Below are positions 36,763 through 47,085 of a DNA stretch of 64,000 nucleotides, piece by piece. Where the stretch lies: assembly GCA_963706905.1 (NCBI GenBank), contig CAVPNY010000009.1, forward strand, positions 124,001 to 188,000. The letters are read 5' to 3'. The notes beneath the pieces were generated by a model that searched no databases, had not been told where the DNA came from, and saw only the letters and a list, made by a program, of their open reading frames with translations. Source of the stretch: CAVPNY01 sp963706905. GTDB lineage: Bacteria > Chloroflexota > Anaerolineae > Anaerolineales > UBA4823. The number at the start of each line of letters is the position of its first letter. The stretch's first letter is position 1. Both the position numbers and the translations under genes were made by a program.

Positions 36763-37935
36763 TTAGCTTTCCCCGATCCGCTTGCTGATAAGCTGCTTTT
36801 CCGGCGTCCAAACAGAATACGCCCCAGTGCCCAGATAAAACACCGCCGAAGCTCCGACAATTAAAAGGATTTCGACAATACCCAGCGGGGTGAAGCGCAG
36901 CAGAATGCTTAAGGAAAACAAGACCGCCAATGCAGCCACTCTTCCTGCCGCGCCCAGCACCAGCAGAATCCCGCCTAAAAATCCCATAAAGATCATCATG
37001 GCAAAGAGAGCCAGCGGATCAAATCCAGGACCAGGAATGAGGAACCTGACCAGCAACCAAACTAAAGTAATGGCAACTACCAGGCGCAGAATCAAGGCAC
37101 CCCATGTCGTGAGAAATTGAACCGCAGAACCTGATGCAGGATTGTTTCCTTTTATATCACGGCGGATTACACCGCTAACCGCTAACCAGTCCCGGAAGAA
37201 TCCAATCAGGAACGGAAGGGCAAAACAAGCTGCCACCAGGGCAGTACCGGGAGGTGTAAAGAATGGAAAGAGAGCCACGCCAATAAAACCCATTTGCGCC
37301 CCAGCAAACGGACGGCGCAAAGCGCTGGGCGCCAACTCATATACAGGTTTACCCAAACGCCGGCGCAGCCAGATCCCGGCGATAAAAACATAACGGGCAA
37401 GACCTACCATCAAGTAAAAGACTGGAACTTTATCATATTGCACCAGCAAGATCGCACCAATCAACACCCCCATCCCATCCAGGCTCATATCTAACATCTC
37501 ACCAAGGCGAGTGACGTGGTTGAAACGCCGCGCCAGATAACCATCGAACAAGTCTGCTATCGCCGCTGTCGTGTACAGCAGTCCGGGCAGCCAGGCAAGC
37601 CAACCAGGGGGCAATGGCAAGAACAGAAAACCAGCCAGACCAGCAGTGAGCATCCCCCGCATGAATGTTAAACCATTCCCCGGCCCAAGCTCCGGTAACA
37701 ATGCCGGCTCGCCTGGGCGGGAGTTCAACGCCAATCCCCGCCATAAAACCCCCAACAGGTAAACTGTGGGTAGGCAGGCCAGAATCAGCCACTGCCAGGC
37801 CATCTCGGACTGCCATTGGCGTTGCAGGAGTAAGGCACTAAAAGCCAGGAATAACCCGGCCAGAATTGCCAGACTTACCCAGCGCAGTCGTAGAATTCGT
37901 AAAGTTGAGGTTTGTCGGGGAAGAACGCCGGCCAT
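36763..37935 (-). CDS. CDP-alcohol phosphatidyltransferase-family membrane enzyme
   Basis: The 390-aa protein has the full CDP-OH-P motif D-x2-DG-x2-AR-x8-G-x3-D-x3-D in the segment starting DLFDGYLARRF (about residue 145), which binds the metals and CDP. About ten hydrophobic segments surround it, and a C-terminal stretch (about 290-390) adds further helices beyond the usual core. The acceptor (glycerol phosphate, inositol phosphate or other) cannot be told. It is followed 5 bp later by a flippase-like gene, so both probably act on one lipid product. Confidence 0.85.
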   Translation of the reverse strand: MAGVLPRQTSTLRILRLRWVSLAILAGLFLAFSALLLQRQWQSEMAWQWLILACLPTVYLLGVLWRGLALNSRPGEPALLPELGPGNGLTFMRGMLTAGLAGFLFLPLPPGWLAWLPGLLYTTAAIADLFDGYLARRFNHVTRLGEMLDMSLDGMGVLIGAILLVQYDKVPVFYLMVGLARYVFIAGIWLRRRLGKPVYELAPSALRRPFAGAQMGFIGVALFPFFTPPGTALVAACFALPFLIGFFRDWLAVSGVIRRDIKGNNPASGSAVQFLTTWGALILRLVVAITLVWLLVRFLIPGPGFDPLALFAMMIFMGFLGGILLVLGAAGRVAALAVLFSLSILLRFTPLGIVEILLIVGASAVFYLGTGAYSVWTPEKQLISKRIGES

Positions 37936-38077
37936 ATTCGTCAGATTTTACCATTTTCCCATTAGAATTATGATAATTTTACGTAAAATTAGCGGGATTG
38001 GATTTTCCAGACTATGGATCAGTTCTCTCTCCCCCTATTCAGTTAAGATTGCCCAAAGGAGCGCGGTTCCAGGGTTC

Positions 38078-38914
38078 TTACAAATCGCGTCTACGGAATT
38101 GGCGGATAGCCAGCAGTAAGGCGATCGCGGCGTAGACGATGGCATAGGCAATCATAAACAGGCTGGGCACAGATCCCGAACTAAAGGGTGAAAAACCCAA
38201 GGCCTGTACCAACGGTGACTGCATTTCGTAAGCTGCTCGCCTCCAGATAGCTTCGCTGGGAATGATCAGGCTGGAGATAATCCCAATGTTGACGGCGGTT
38301 TGATTCTGTACTAAAGAGCCAACCTGCTCGATCCACCCCCCGAGAAAGGCAATCCCATACATCCCAAACACCAGCACGCCATTGGCGAGGGTGGAGAGTG
38401 TCGCACCGCCAAGCAAAGATACACTGAGCAACAAGATCACATTCAGCCACATCAAGCTCAGCCCGCGCAGCACGTTTGGCGCCTGGTAGCCGCCCAACAG
38501 GTACACTACCGCCACCACACCACCGCCCATTAACAACACATATAGAGTCAACATTCCGCTAAAGCCCAGCGCTTTGCCCACCACAATCTCCCAACGTTGC
38601 ACCGGCTTGGCCACCAGGGTGTGGATCGTACCCGAGGCGATCTCTCCAGAGAGCGTGTCAACCGAAGTCAGCACAGCCATCATCACACACAGGAAGTTCA
38701 CCACGTACAGCCCAGCCATCATGAAGAAGTTGCGTATTTCACTGCGCTCGATCAGCCCCGCATTGCCAGAGGTGCTTAAGTCTTTATTTACATAGTAAAA
38801 ACCGATGGCATAAACCACCAGGAAAATTACGCCCAGCGCCACCGCTGCCAACAAGATCTTGCGACGGGCAGCCTCTCGGAAGGTGAGGCGGGCAATTACC
38901 AGTGTGGTTCTCAC
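38078..38914 (-). CDS. ABC-2-type transporter permease
   Basis: A 278-aa protein with six hydrophobic segments, an N-terminal ARLTFREAARRKILLAAVAL and the LSGEIASGTIHTLVAKPVQRWEIVVGK block typical of ABC-2 permeases of the NosY/YhaP type. It starts with GTG at 38914 in a GTGA overlap with the ATPase gene, so the two are co-translated. The substrate is unknown. Confidence 0.85.
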   Translation of the reverse strand: MRTTLVIARLTFREAARRKILLAAVALGVIFLVVYAIGFYYVNKDLSTSGNAGLIERSEIRNFFMMAGLYVVNFLCVMMAVLTSVDTLSGEIASGTIHTLVAKPVQRWEIVVGKALGFSGMLTLYVLLMGGGVVAVVYLLGGYQAPNVLRGLSLMWLNVILLLSVSLLGGATLSTLANGVLVFGMYGIAFLGGWIEQVGSLVQNQTAVNIGIISSLIIPSEAIWRRAAYEMQSPLVQALGFSPFSSGSVPSLFMIAYAIVYAAIALLLAIRQFRRRDL

Positions 38915-39825
38915 AGCCCACCGTCCGTACCAACGATCTGGATAAAAAGATCTTCCAATGAGATGTTTTGAGGGCTCAGGGAATATACATCCACTCCACG
39001 CTCCACCAGATAACGGTTGATATCTGGTAGATCGGCTTCACCCGCCAAGGTCAATGAAAGATGCTCACCGTCAGCACGGACACCCGGACTCCAGCGGGAA
39101 AGCCCGCTCAGAACTTCCGATGTCAAGCCGCGGGCGCGCACCTCCACAGTCAACTCACCTTCTACCAGCTCCTGCAAGATGCTGGTGCGCAACACTACGC
39201 CATGCTTAATAAATGCCACCCGGTTGCAAGTAATCTCAACCTCACTGAGCAGGTGCGAATTCAAAAAAACTGTTGTCCCACCCTCTCGCAGGTCGTGGAT
39301 GATATCACGCACCAGGCGCCTTCCGACCGGATCCAGCCCCGAAGTTGGCTCATCTAAGAGCACCAACTCAGGATCATTCAGCAAAGCCTGCGCCAACCCA
39401 ATGCGCTGCAACATACCTTTGGAGAAGGTGCGCAGCCTTTTCCCAGCGTGGGGTGCCAGCCCAACCAGATCCAGCAATTCCGGAACGCGCTGCCTCAGTC
39501 GATCGGAGGACATCCGGTACAATTCCCCGTGGAGACGCAGGAACTCCTCTGCAGTCAGCCAGTCGTGGAAACGGAAATGTTCGGGCAGGAACCCAACTCG
39601 CTCACGCCCCATGTGATCGCCAAGTGGAAAACCAAGCAGCTTTCCCTCCCCAGAAGTGGGAGCGATCAATCCCAGCAGCATTTTCACCGCCGTAGTCTTG
39701 CCGGCTCCATTGGGCCCCAGGAAGCCGAACACCTCCCCACGCTCGACCGTCAGGGTGAGGTCAGCTACAGCGACTTTTTCGCCGAAAACCTTACGCAGGC
39801 TGTGAATTTCTATCGCGGCTGGCAT
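38911..39825 (-). CDS. ABC transporter ATP-binding protein
   Basis: A 304-aa ATPase with Walker A GPNGAGKTTAVKML, the signature FSKGMLQRIGLAQAL, Walker B LVLLDEPTSGLDPVGRR, the switch NSHLLSEV and an additional C-terminal domain of about 90 residues. Its length and domain order match DrrA/CcmA-like exporters of the ABC-2 class. It is coupled to the permease by a 4-bp overlap. A strong terminator at 39846-39895 separates it from the anti-sigma gene upstream. Confidence 0.92.
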   Translation of the reverse strand: MPAAIEIHSLRKVFGEKVAVADLTLTVERGEVFGFLGPNGAGKTTAVKMLLGLIAPTSGEGKLLGFPLGDHMGRERVGFLPEHFRFHDWLTAEEFLRLHGELYRMSSDRLRQRVPELLDLVGLAPHAGKRLRTFSKGMLQRIGLAQALLNDPELVLLDEPTSGLDPVGRRLVRDIIHDLREGGTTVFLNSHLLSEVEITCNRVAFIKHGVVLRTSILQELVEGELTVEVRARGLTSEVLSGLSRWSPGVRADGEHLSLTLAGEADLPDINRYLVERGVDVYSLSPQNISLEDLFIQIVGTDGGL

Positions 39826-39845
39826 ATCTGAAGGAAAGCCTTATT

Positions 39846-39895
39846 CAAATAATCAAAGAGGCGTGGAATGGATCGCGTGATCCCATTCCACGCCT
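39846..39895 (-). terminator. Strong terminator after the anti-sigma gene
   Basis: A 16-bp stem with one bulged base: AGGCGTGGAATGGATC (39859-39874), the 4-nt loop GCGT, then GATCC and CATTCCACGCCT (to 39895). Read on the minus strand it is followed by a T-rich stretch (CTTTGATTATTT). Confidence 0.8.
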
Positions 39896-39920
39896 CCGAT
39901 TACCTACAACAGATTTTACC

Positions 39921-41097
39921 TTACTTCAACGAGTTAGCGATCTCCAGCGCGTGCGCTGCGTCTCCCGAGCCGGTCAGAGCGTAGACAATGCCGTCCTTTA
40001 CCCAGATGAGCAGAAATTCCGGGGCAAACTGCTCCATTGACTGGTTGATCAGCGTCCCCTTCACACCGTCCACCATCACGTCCTCGTAGGTGGTGCCATA
40101 GCGCGGGATAGGGATCACCAGGGTTGTCGTCCAATCTACCTGCTGGCTAAATTGGACAGCCTCCTCGGGGCTCATGCCCATAAATTGGAGAAATGCCTGC
40201 CCTAACACGGCTACATCCAGGCCGGGAGGCGCCTCGACTGTCGGGCTGACCATCTGAACCAGGGTGGTGCAGAAGGGGCGGATCGAAGAAGGATCATCTG
40301 GATCAACGCCGGCTTCCCGCGCCGCCTCGGAGGTCTGGTCGCAGGTGCCATAACCAGCCACGACAGAGGCAGGCAGTTCTATTTCGACCGTCGCCCCGTC
40401 GATCTCGTCTGGCAAGACGACATCGCTGCGCCCAATCTCTTCCAGCAAAGCCCGCACGCGCGGCAAGTCAACCTGGAAGCTGGCTTTTGCCCCAGGCTGG
40501 ACTTCCAGCTTCAGGTCACCGGTCGCATTGCCAGGCAGACGCACCGGGATACCCGCCAGGGCGCTGGCCTCAGCTGCATCAGCCACTTCCTGCGAGTCTC
40601 CCAACTCCTCGACTGTCATATTATCCGCGAGCAGATTCTCGAACGATGAAGTCGAGCCAAGCTGCCCTGGCAGATCGTCTGTGTTCACCTGTACTACGGT
40701 GAACTGCTCGACACGGAATAACCCCAGGAAGCTGTTCGCCACCGCTCGCACGGAGGGGAACAGTAAAGCGATTGCCAGGATGGCGATTACCCCGCCAGCC
40801 ACCCAAGCAGCCCGGTACTGTCGTGAAAAGATCTTCTGGAACATGGTAAGCTCCTCCTCTTTGGTATGTTTCAACTCCATATGGGCACGTGCCTGACCAG
40901 CAGGCATCGGCGTTTCACTGGAGGTGGGCGCCAGGACAGATCAGACGCGCCTCCACCAGACCAGCTCGCACGGCTATCCGATCCGCCTTTTCCTGGCAGT
41001 CTGAGCAAGTTGCCAGGTGAGCACGAGCGCGTTCAGCATCGGTCTTGCTACCTGAAGCGTCTTGAAAGGCACGAATTTCACCGTCACTAAGGTGCAT
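39921..41097 (-). CDS. Anti-sigma factor (zinc-finger plus transmembrane protein), interrupted by one frameshift
   Basis: ATG 41097 follows GGAGGA at the end of the sigma gene. The first frame (MHLSDGEIRAFQDASG) has the anti-sigma zinc-finger motif HLATCSDCQEKAD and stops at 40915. The second, open from before 40907, has a transmembrane segment (WVAGGVIAILAIALLFPSV) and a C-terminal extracytoplasmic domain. A one-base excess near 40927-40931 separates them, and joining them gives about 390 aa with normal cytoplasmic finger, helix and outside domain order. It would hold the ECF sigma factor at the membrane until a signal arrives. If the shift is real, finger and sensor would be separate products. 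Confidence 0.7.
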
Positions 41098-41098
41098 C

Positions 41099-41651
41099 TT
41101 ATTCTCCTCCGATCTGCCGGTAGACTCTCTCAAACTCCGCCTCAGCACGGGCCAGCACAGTCCCCACCGATGAAGCTGGCAGACGCAGGGCAGCGGCAAT
41201 TTCAGCATAACTTAACCCGGAGTGGCGCAGGATCAGCACCCGCGCGGCGCGCGGCTTTAAGCTGTGCCAGGGTAGCCTGCACCAGACGGCGCTTCTCGGC
41301 GCGTTCGGTTTCCTCAACGGGATCCAATGAATGCCCAAGAACCAGCGCATCCTGTCCGGCCTGCTGCTCGTAACCCAGCCGCCGCTTGCGGGCGCGGAGG
41401 GCATTTAGCCCCAAATTGGCGGCTACCCGATAAAGCCAGCCTCCCAGGTTGTCTGTTGAGCGCGGCGGCCGACTGTATAAGCGCCAGAAGACTTCCAAAG
41501 CCAGGTCTTCCGCTTCGGCCTGCTCGCCAACCAGCTGGAAAAGAACGCTGTAGACGCGCGTCCAGTGTTCATTAAAAGCCGCCTCGAACCAGGCTGCCTG
41601 CTCGGCGGCGTGGTCCGGTGATCTTCGCAATTGATCTGCCGTCACAGCCAA
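41099..41651 (-). CDS. ECF-type RNA polymerase sigma factor, interrupted by one frameshift
   Basis: TTG at 41651 follows GGAG at 6 nt. The frame shows sigma region 2 (EHWTRVYSVLFQLVGEQAEAEDLALEVFWRLY, split here as EHWTRVYSVLF and EQAEAEDLALEVFWRLY) then loses register. Removing one base from the AAA run (about 41257) restores region 4, LILRHSGLSYAEIAAALRLP and SSVGTVLARAEAEFERVY, ending at 41099, about 183 aa. The anti-sigma gene follows at once. The regulon is unknown, and no shared promoter motif was found in the window. Confidence 0.78.
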
Positions 41652-41931
41652 AGTGTACTCCAGTTACTTGCCTTTGCGCGCTCATAGAATAAACACCGGC
41701 GAAGGAAAGATTGTGACAGGAGAGAGCATTAACCACTGCAATTGTTATGGACATAGCAAGGTGGATAGATTAGAAGCGTAGCTGGTTGTTACCGCTAAAT
41801 AATCGATGCTATACTTCTCTTGGAAAAGTCCTTCAATGTATACTAGATTGTTACAAACCGCCAGATGGGAGCGCTTAAGATTTCATTAACCTAAGGAGGG
41901 ATTAACGCCACGCCGTGGAAGTTTTAACAGT

Positions 41932-42720
41932 CTATTGACTAGGATGTGTTGACATTTCATCGTAACCAAATAAGAGTGCCGACGAAACTAGAAGTCCGAG
42001 ATATCGTCTGGCCAATTTCTCGAAGCGGGAAAAGATGCGCCGATAATGCTTGATTTTGTTGATGAAACACTCCGCCAAATGGCGCTCCTTATACCAGTGT
42101 TTGTCATAGTCTCGGCTCTCTTTGCGGTTCTGCCGTGGTGGAATAACGACTTCAGCTCCTGTATCGAGGATCAACCGGAGAAAATCTTGTGCATCATACG
42201 AACGGTCAGCAATCAAGCGATCAAAATCCAGTTCAGCCACCAGCTCTGCCGCTTGGGTAATGTCATGTCGCTGACCACCGGTCAAGCGAAAGCGCAAAGG
42301 GTTGCCCAAGGCATCCACGCTCACGTGGATTTTGGTGCTGAAACCACCTCGGCTGCGACCGAGCGCTTGTTCGCTCTGGCCTCCGTTTTTTTAATGCGCC
42401 AGCCGCACACGGATGGGCTCGAATGACCGTGCTATCCAGGATCAGGTTCTCCATATCCGGATCATCGGCAAAATGTTGAATGCATATCTTCCCAGATGCT
42501 GTGCTCGCACCAGCGTGCAAAACGCTTGTAGACGCTATTCCAGTTGCCATACTTTTCCGGCAGCAAGCGCCACTGGGCTCCGCTGCGGTTAGACCCACAA
42601 CGACTCCTTCCAAGGATGATGGACGATGCAATTGCTTAGCCTCCTCGCCAGCATACTTGCGGAAAGATCTAATTGCAAGCAAAGAGATATAAAAATGTGT
42701 CGCGTTGATCTGTCTCGGAG
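41932..42720 (-). pseudogene. Decayed IS5-family-type transposase
   Basis: The C-terminal frame (41932-42324) is well preserved DDE transposase: LIADRSYDAQDFLRLI, VVIPPRQNRKESRDYDKHWY and HLAECFINKIKHYRRIFSRF. The N-terminal part is split over several frames: LRSFRKYAGEE-type start remnants, WRLLPEKYGNWNSVYKRFARW and ENLILDSTVIRAHPCAAGA. Shifts occur at a T4 run before ADDPDMEN and at an A7 run (42386-42392). The A7 run could be a programmed slip, but the other breaks make the element inactive. Convincing terminal inverted repeats were not found. The gap 41652-41931 before it contains nothing I can identify. Confidence 0.8.
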
Positions 42721-42759
42721 CTGTATAACATGTTGACATGAAGCTCCATTAAGGGCCTC

Positions 42760-42917
42760 AATTAGTCAACAGAACTAGTCATTATGGTCCTGACGTGTAT
42801 GAGTTTGCAAAAGATAAGCCAATTGAAATGATTGACGGGGGTGGATTGCTGTACTTGTTAGAGCAAAATGGTGTAAAAGCACGAATTATTTTTCCAGATG
42901 ATAGCAGTAAAACTTAA
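42760..42917 (+). pseudogene. C-terminal remnant of an Mrr-like restriction endonuclease
   Basis: An open frame with no start encodes YGPDVYEFAKDKPIEMIDG and GGLLYLLEQNGVKARIIF and stops at 42917. The block EFA-x-D-K-P-I-E-x-I-D-G followed by LL is the conserved end of the Mrr catalytic domain. The rest of the gene is missing where the transposase remnant abuts, so the IS probably disrupted it. Confidence 0.65.
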
Positions 42918-42943
42918 TTCTATAGGTAAAATCTCAGCCCCGA

Positions 42944-43402
42944 ATGCCAAGAGCTCCCTTTCAAGTATTAGTTTACCCATACCACCGGGTTGGTGAAAAC
43001 GATTTTGTTTACGCCCTCTTTAAACGATCAGATGCTGGCTATTGGCAGGCCATCGCCGGCGGCGGTGAAGACAATGAAACCCCACTAGAAGCAGCTAAAC
43101 GAGAAACTTTCGAGGAAGCTGGAATCGCCAGGGAATCGGATTTCATTCAACTGGATACAATCGAATCTGTGCCTGTGACCGAGTTCAGCGACAGCTACCT
43201 GTGGGGTAATGAACTCTATGTCATCCCCCAATACTGTTTTGGGGTGTTGACTAAAGAAGAAGGAATTGTACTTTCTCACGAACACAGCGAATACCGGTGG
43301 CTGACCTATCAGGAAGCCGCCGCCATAGTGAAATTCGATGGCAACCGCACCGCCCTATGGGAATTAGATAGAAGGCTGAGAGGCAAAGGCCCGCGAGGTT
43401 AG
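42944..43402 (+). CDS. Nudix hydrolase
   Basis: A 152-aa protein with a complete Nudix box, GGGEDNETPLEAAKRETFEEAG (split here as GGGEDNETPLEAA and KRETFEEAG, residues about 40-61), preceded by FQVLVYPYHRVGENDFVYAL. The arrangement resembles dihydroneopterin-triphosphate pyrophosphatase (NudB)-like enzymes, but the substrate cannot be assigned. It lies directly after the Mrr remnant and 1 bp before the DinB-like gene. Confidence 0.85.
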   Translation: MPRAPFQVLVYPYHRVGENDFVYALFKRSDAGYWQAIAGGGEDNETPLEAAKRETFEEAGIARESDFIQLDTIESVPVTEFSDSYLWGNELYVIPQYCFGVLTKEEGIVLSHEHSEYRWLTYQEAAAIVKFDGNRTALWELDRRLRGKGPRG

Positions 43403-43403
43403 A

Positions 43404-43901
43404 ATGGACAAATTGACATTTCTTTCATCCGTCAAATCCACCCGCGCCGAGCTGAACTCCACCATCGCAGGTCTCTCTGACCAGCTGATGTTGCAGCCTG
43501 GCGCGAGCGGCGAGATGTCGGTCAAAGATATCCTGGCCCACATCACCTGGTTCGAACGCGAGATGATCGGCCTGCTCGAACAGCGCGCCCTGGCAGGATC
43601 GGATTTGTGGAACCTGCCGAGCGATGAGCGGAATGCGGTGATTTATCAACTTAATCTTCAGCGGTCTTTACAGGAGATCCGCAACGAGGCAGCTGAGGTG
43701 TTCCAACAGCTACTAAAGCAATTAGAAAATCTGGAGGAGGCCGCACTGGACGAGCCGGCCTGGTTCCGCGACATGCCCCCTGACTGGTCGCCCAGCCAGT
43801 TGCTAGCCGAGAACACATGCGAGCATTACCAGCATCACCTGGCGGATATCACCGCCTGGTTAGCCGAGCAGCCTAGCCGTACTTCTCCAAGCCTATCTTA
43901 A
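43404..43901 (+). CDS. ClbS/DfsB-type DinB-like four-helix protein
   Basis: The 165-aa protein has the layout of the ClbS/DfsB branch of the DinB superfamily: MSVKDILAHITWFEREM in helix two, SLQEIRNEAAEVFQQLLKQL in the middle and NTCEHYQHHLADITAWL at the end, supplying the usual three histidines for a metal. ClbS resolves colibactin, but other members have unknown hydrolase or transferase roles, so no specific function is claimed. Its 3' end overlaps the convergent ileS gene by 29 bp. Confidence 0.75.
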   Translation: MDKLTFLSSVKSTRAELNSTIAGLSDQLMLQPGASGEMSVKDILAHITWFEREMIGLLEQRALAGSDLWNLPSDERNAVIYQLNLQRSLQEIRNEAAEVFQQLLKQLENLEEAALDEPAWFRDMPPDWSPSQLLAENTCEHYQHHLADITAWLAEQPSRTSPSLS

Positions 43902-46900
43902 CTCTCTCTCCATCGAACTCGAACTCAGCCGTAGAAGCTCCCTCAGGCGGCGTGGCTTGTTTGAATTCTAACGCCAAGGTCTCTCCCATGACGTACACAC
44001 GGTGCGCATCGAGAGCCTGCGCCAATTGCGCAGAAGCAAGGGCATACAGACGGATGCGATCGGCGATCTCAAAGCCAGCCTGCTTGCGCTGATCCTGAAC
44101 CCGGCGAACGAACTCACGTGCCAGACCTTCCTTGACCAGTTCAGGTGTCAAATCAGTTTTCAACGCGGCCAGATAAGCGCCCTCGGAGGCCACTACGAAG
44201 CCAGCCCGGGCTTCAGCGCGAACTTCAATCTCTTCTGGAAGAACCTCATAGCGCTCGCCATCAACATCAACAGGGACTGACTTCCCGCTCAGCAATGCCT
44301 GCGCGGTTGTTTCAGGATCTAATGCCAGCAGGGCCTGGCGCAATGCGGGGTACTGGTTCTTGTACTTCTGTCCAAGCTGCTTGGGCAGCGGGTTCAAGGT
44401 ATAGGCGACCGCCTCGCCAGCCGAGCCCAAAGCCCGGACTTGCTTGACGTTCAGCTCGTCTGTCAGGAGATCGGCATACTGAACAATGGCGCGCTGCTCG
44501 GCTGCACTGCCAACCGAGAAAGCCACCTCCGAGAGCGGCTGGCGCACTTTGATGGCTGCCTGGTTACGGGAAGCATGTCCTAATGAGGCCAGCTTCATCA
44601 CCAACTCCATCTCGGCGTTCAGAGCTTCATCTATTCGATCTGCGTTGAACTCTGGCCAATTGGCCAAGTGAACAGACTCGGGCGCTGCCCGGTCTATGGA
44701 GCACACCAGGTTCTGGTAGAGCTCTTCTGCCAGGAAGGGCATAGTTGGCGCCAACAGCTTGCTCACCGTCACCAGCGATTCGTAGAGCGTTGCGTAAGCG
44801 GCTTGCTTGTCGGCATCTGATTCGCTCTTCCAGAAGCGCCGCCGCGAGCGCCGCAGGTACCACTTGGAGAGAATATCGACAAAAGTCTGTATCGGGCGGG
44901 TGGCATTGATCACATCATAGGTATCGAAAGCCGTGGTGACATCCCGCACCAGGGTGTGCAGTTCAGAGAGCAACCAGCGATCCAGGTCGCTGGCAGGCGC
45001 GGGAGCATTACCCTTGTTGTCAGGCGTCCATCCGTCCAGTTTCGCGTAGGTTATAAAGAACGAATAGACATTCCAAAGCGTCAAAGTGAAGTTGCGCACC
45101 ACCTCTCCGACCAGGTCTACCGAGAAGCGTCGCTCTTGCCCAGGAGGGCTGGCGGTGTAAAGGTACCAGCGAAAGGCATCTGCCCCGTGCAGGTTGAGCA
45201 CATCCCACGGATTTATGATATTGCCGATCGATTTGGACATCTTTTTTGCATCTTCATCCAGGATCAATCCCAGGCAGAGCACGTTGCGAAAGCTCTCCTG
45301 CTCAAAGAGCAGGGTGCTGATGGCATGTAAGGAGTAGAACCAGCCGCGGGTTTGGTCAACCGCCTCACAGATATAGTCAGCGGGAAATTGTTGTTGGAAC
45401 ATTTCCTGGTTTTCGAATGGATAATGCCACTGCGCCATTGGCATGGATCCTGAGTCAAACCAGACATCGATCAGCTCCGGGACACGCCCCATCTGTCCAC
45501 TGCACTCCGGACAGGGAAAGTGGACCTCATCCACATACGGACGATGCAGATCCAGCCCAGCCAGGTCCTTCCCAGCATGCTCGGACAGCTCAGCCACCGA
45601 GCCTACTGCAAGCTGGTGGTGGCAACTCTCACACTCCCACACTGGCAAGGGCGTGCCCCAATAGCGCTCGCGCCCGAGCGCCCAATCGATATTATTCTCC
45701 AGCCAATTGCCGAAGCGCCCATCTTTGATATGCTCCGGATACCAGTGGATGCGCTGGTTGAGCGAAACCAATTTCTCTTTGTACTGAGTTGTGCGGATGT
45801 ACCAGGTGCTGCGTGCATAATACAGCAAGGCCGTCCCACAGCGCCAGCAGAACGGATAGGTGTGTGTGTATCTCTCTTCCCGGAAAAGTAAGCCACGTGT
45901 CTGTAGGTCCTGCGAGATGAAGGGATCGGCGTCCTTGACAAACTGCCCGCTCCACGGGCGCACCTCTGGGATGAAGGTGCCATCTTCGGCTACGGTTTGC
46001 AGCACCGGCAAGTCATATTCCATAGCCGCCTGCATATCGTCAGCGCCGAATGCCGGGGCGATATGCACCAGCCCGGTGCCGTCTTCGGTGGTGACGAACT
46101 TCGCCTTCTACAACGTAATAGGCGGGCTTATCCGGCAATATGAAGGTAAACAAGTGGGTGGTAGCGCACGCCCTTCAACTTCTTGCCTTTAAAAGTCTCA
46201 AAGACCTGCACTTTCTCGTCGCGGAAGACTTTTTCTACCAGGTCTTTGGCCAGGATCAGGCGCTCTGTACCGCCTTCGGACAGCGGGCGCTCAACAATCA
46301 CATAATCCACATCAGGGTGGGCAGCCACGGCTACATTGCCCGGTAATGTCCAGGGAGTGGTCGTCCACACCAGCAGGGAAGTGCCTGGATCATCCACCAA
46401 CGGTAAACGCACGAACACGGATGGATCAACCGCTTCCTCGTAACCCAGCGCAACTTCATGGTCTGAAAGCGGGGTGCCACAGCGCGGGCAATAGGGCACC
46501 ACTTTGAAACCCTGGTAAAGCAAACCTTTATCCCAGAAGTTCTTTAGAATCCACCACACGGATTCGATGTACTCATTGTGATAAGTGACATAGGCTGTCT
46601 CAAGATCAACCCAGAAGGCGATCCGGTCAGTCAATTTCTCCCATTCCTGAATGTACTCGAAAGCGGAACGACGGCATTCCTCATTGAACTCAGCGATGCC
46701 GTATTCTTCGATCTGGTGCTTGCTTGTGAAGCCGAGCCGTTTTTCTACCTCAATCTCCACCGGAAGACCATGTGTGTCCCATCCACCGCGGCGAATCACA
46801 TGGTAGCCTCGCATAACCCGATAGCGCGGGAATACATCCTTGAAGGCGCGCGCCAGGACATGGTGTACGCCGGGCAGCCCGTTCGCGGTGGGCGGACCTT

Positions 46901-47033
46901 CATAAAATACATACTCAGGCTGTCCTTTGCGAAGCGCGCCAGATTTCTCAAAGATGTGGCGGTGCTTCCACATGCGCAGCACACCCTCTTCCATCTGGAT
47001 CAGATTCAGCTTGGGAGAAACTTCTTTAAACAT
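43873..47033 (-). CDS. ileS: Isoleucine--tRNA ligase, interrupted by two frameshifts
   Basis: The N-terminal frame from ATG 47033 (GAGG upstream) has the class I HIGH-type block GLPGVHHVLARAFKD, the editing-domain entry VWTTTPWTLPGNVAVAA and YCPRCGTPLSD. The C-terminal frame has MHIAPAFGADD, DVWFDSGSMPMAQW, the KMSKS loop AKKMSKSIGNIINPWDV and the anticodon-binding half ending at 43873. One extra base at about 46150 and another at about 46099 break the frame; correcting both gives a continuous protein of about 1050 aa through FILPDKPAYYVVEGEFVTT, the normal length. As ileS is essential, sequence error is likely. Expression is controlled by the T-box upstream. Confidence 0.9.
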
Positions 47034-47050
47034 CGTCACCTCTTCTAATT

Positions 47051-47085
47051 AAATCAAAACTCTCATCCCACATCAGGGACGAGAG
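47051..47085 (-). terminator. T-box terminator hairpin before ileS
   Basis: On the minus strand CTCTCGTCCC (47085-47076) pairs with GGGATGAGAG (47069-47060, one G-U pair) and is followed by TTTTGATTT. It is mutually exclusive with the antiterminator that uses the T-box sequence just upstream. Confidence 0.85.

Noticed and set aside
42386..42392. A7 run as a programmed frameshift in the transposase
   Set aside because: Possible, but the upstream half has other frame breaks, so no functional fusion could be made anyway.
41947..42739. TGTTGACAT at both ends of the IS remnant as terminal repeats
   Set aside because: The copies (41947-41955 and 42731-42739) are in direct, not inverted, orientation, so they are not convincing IS ends.
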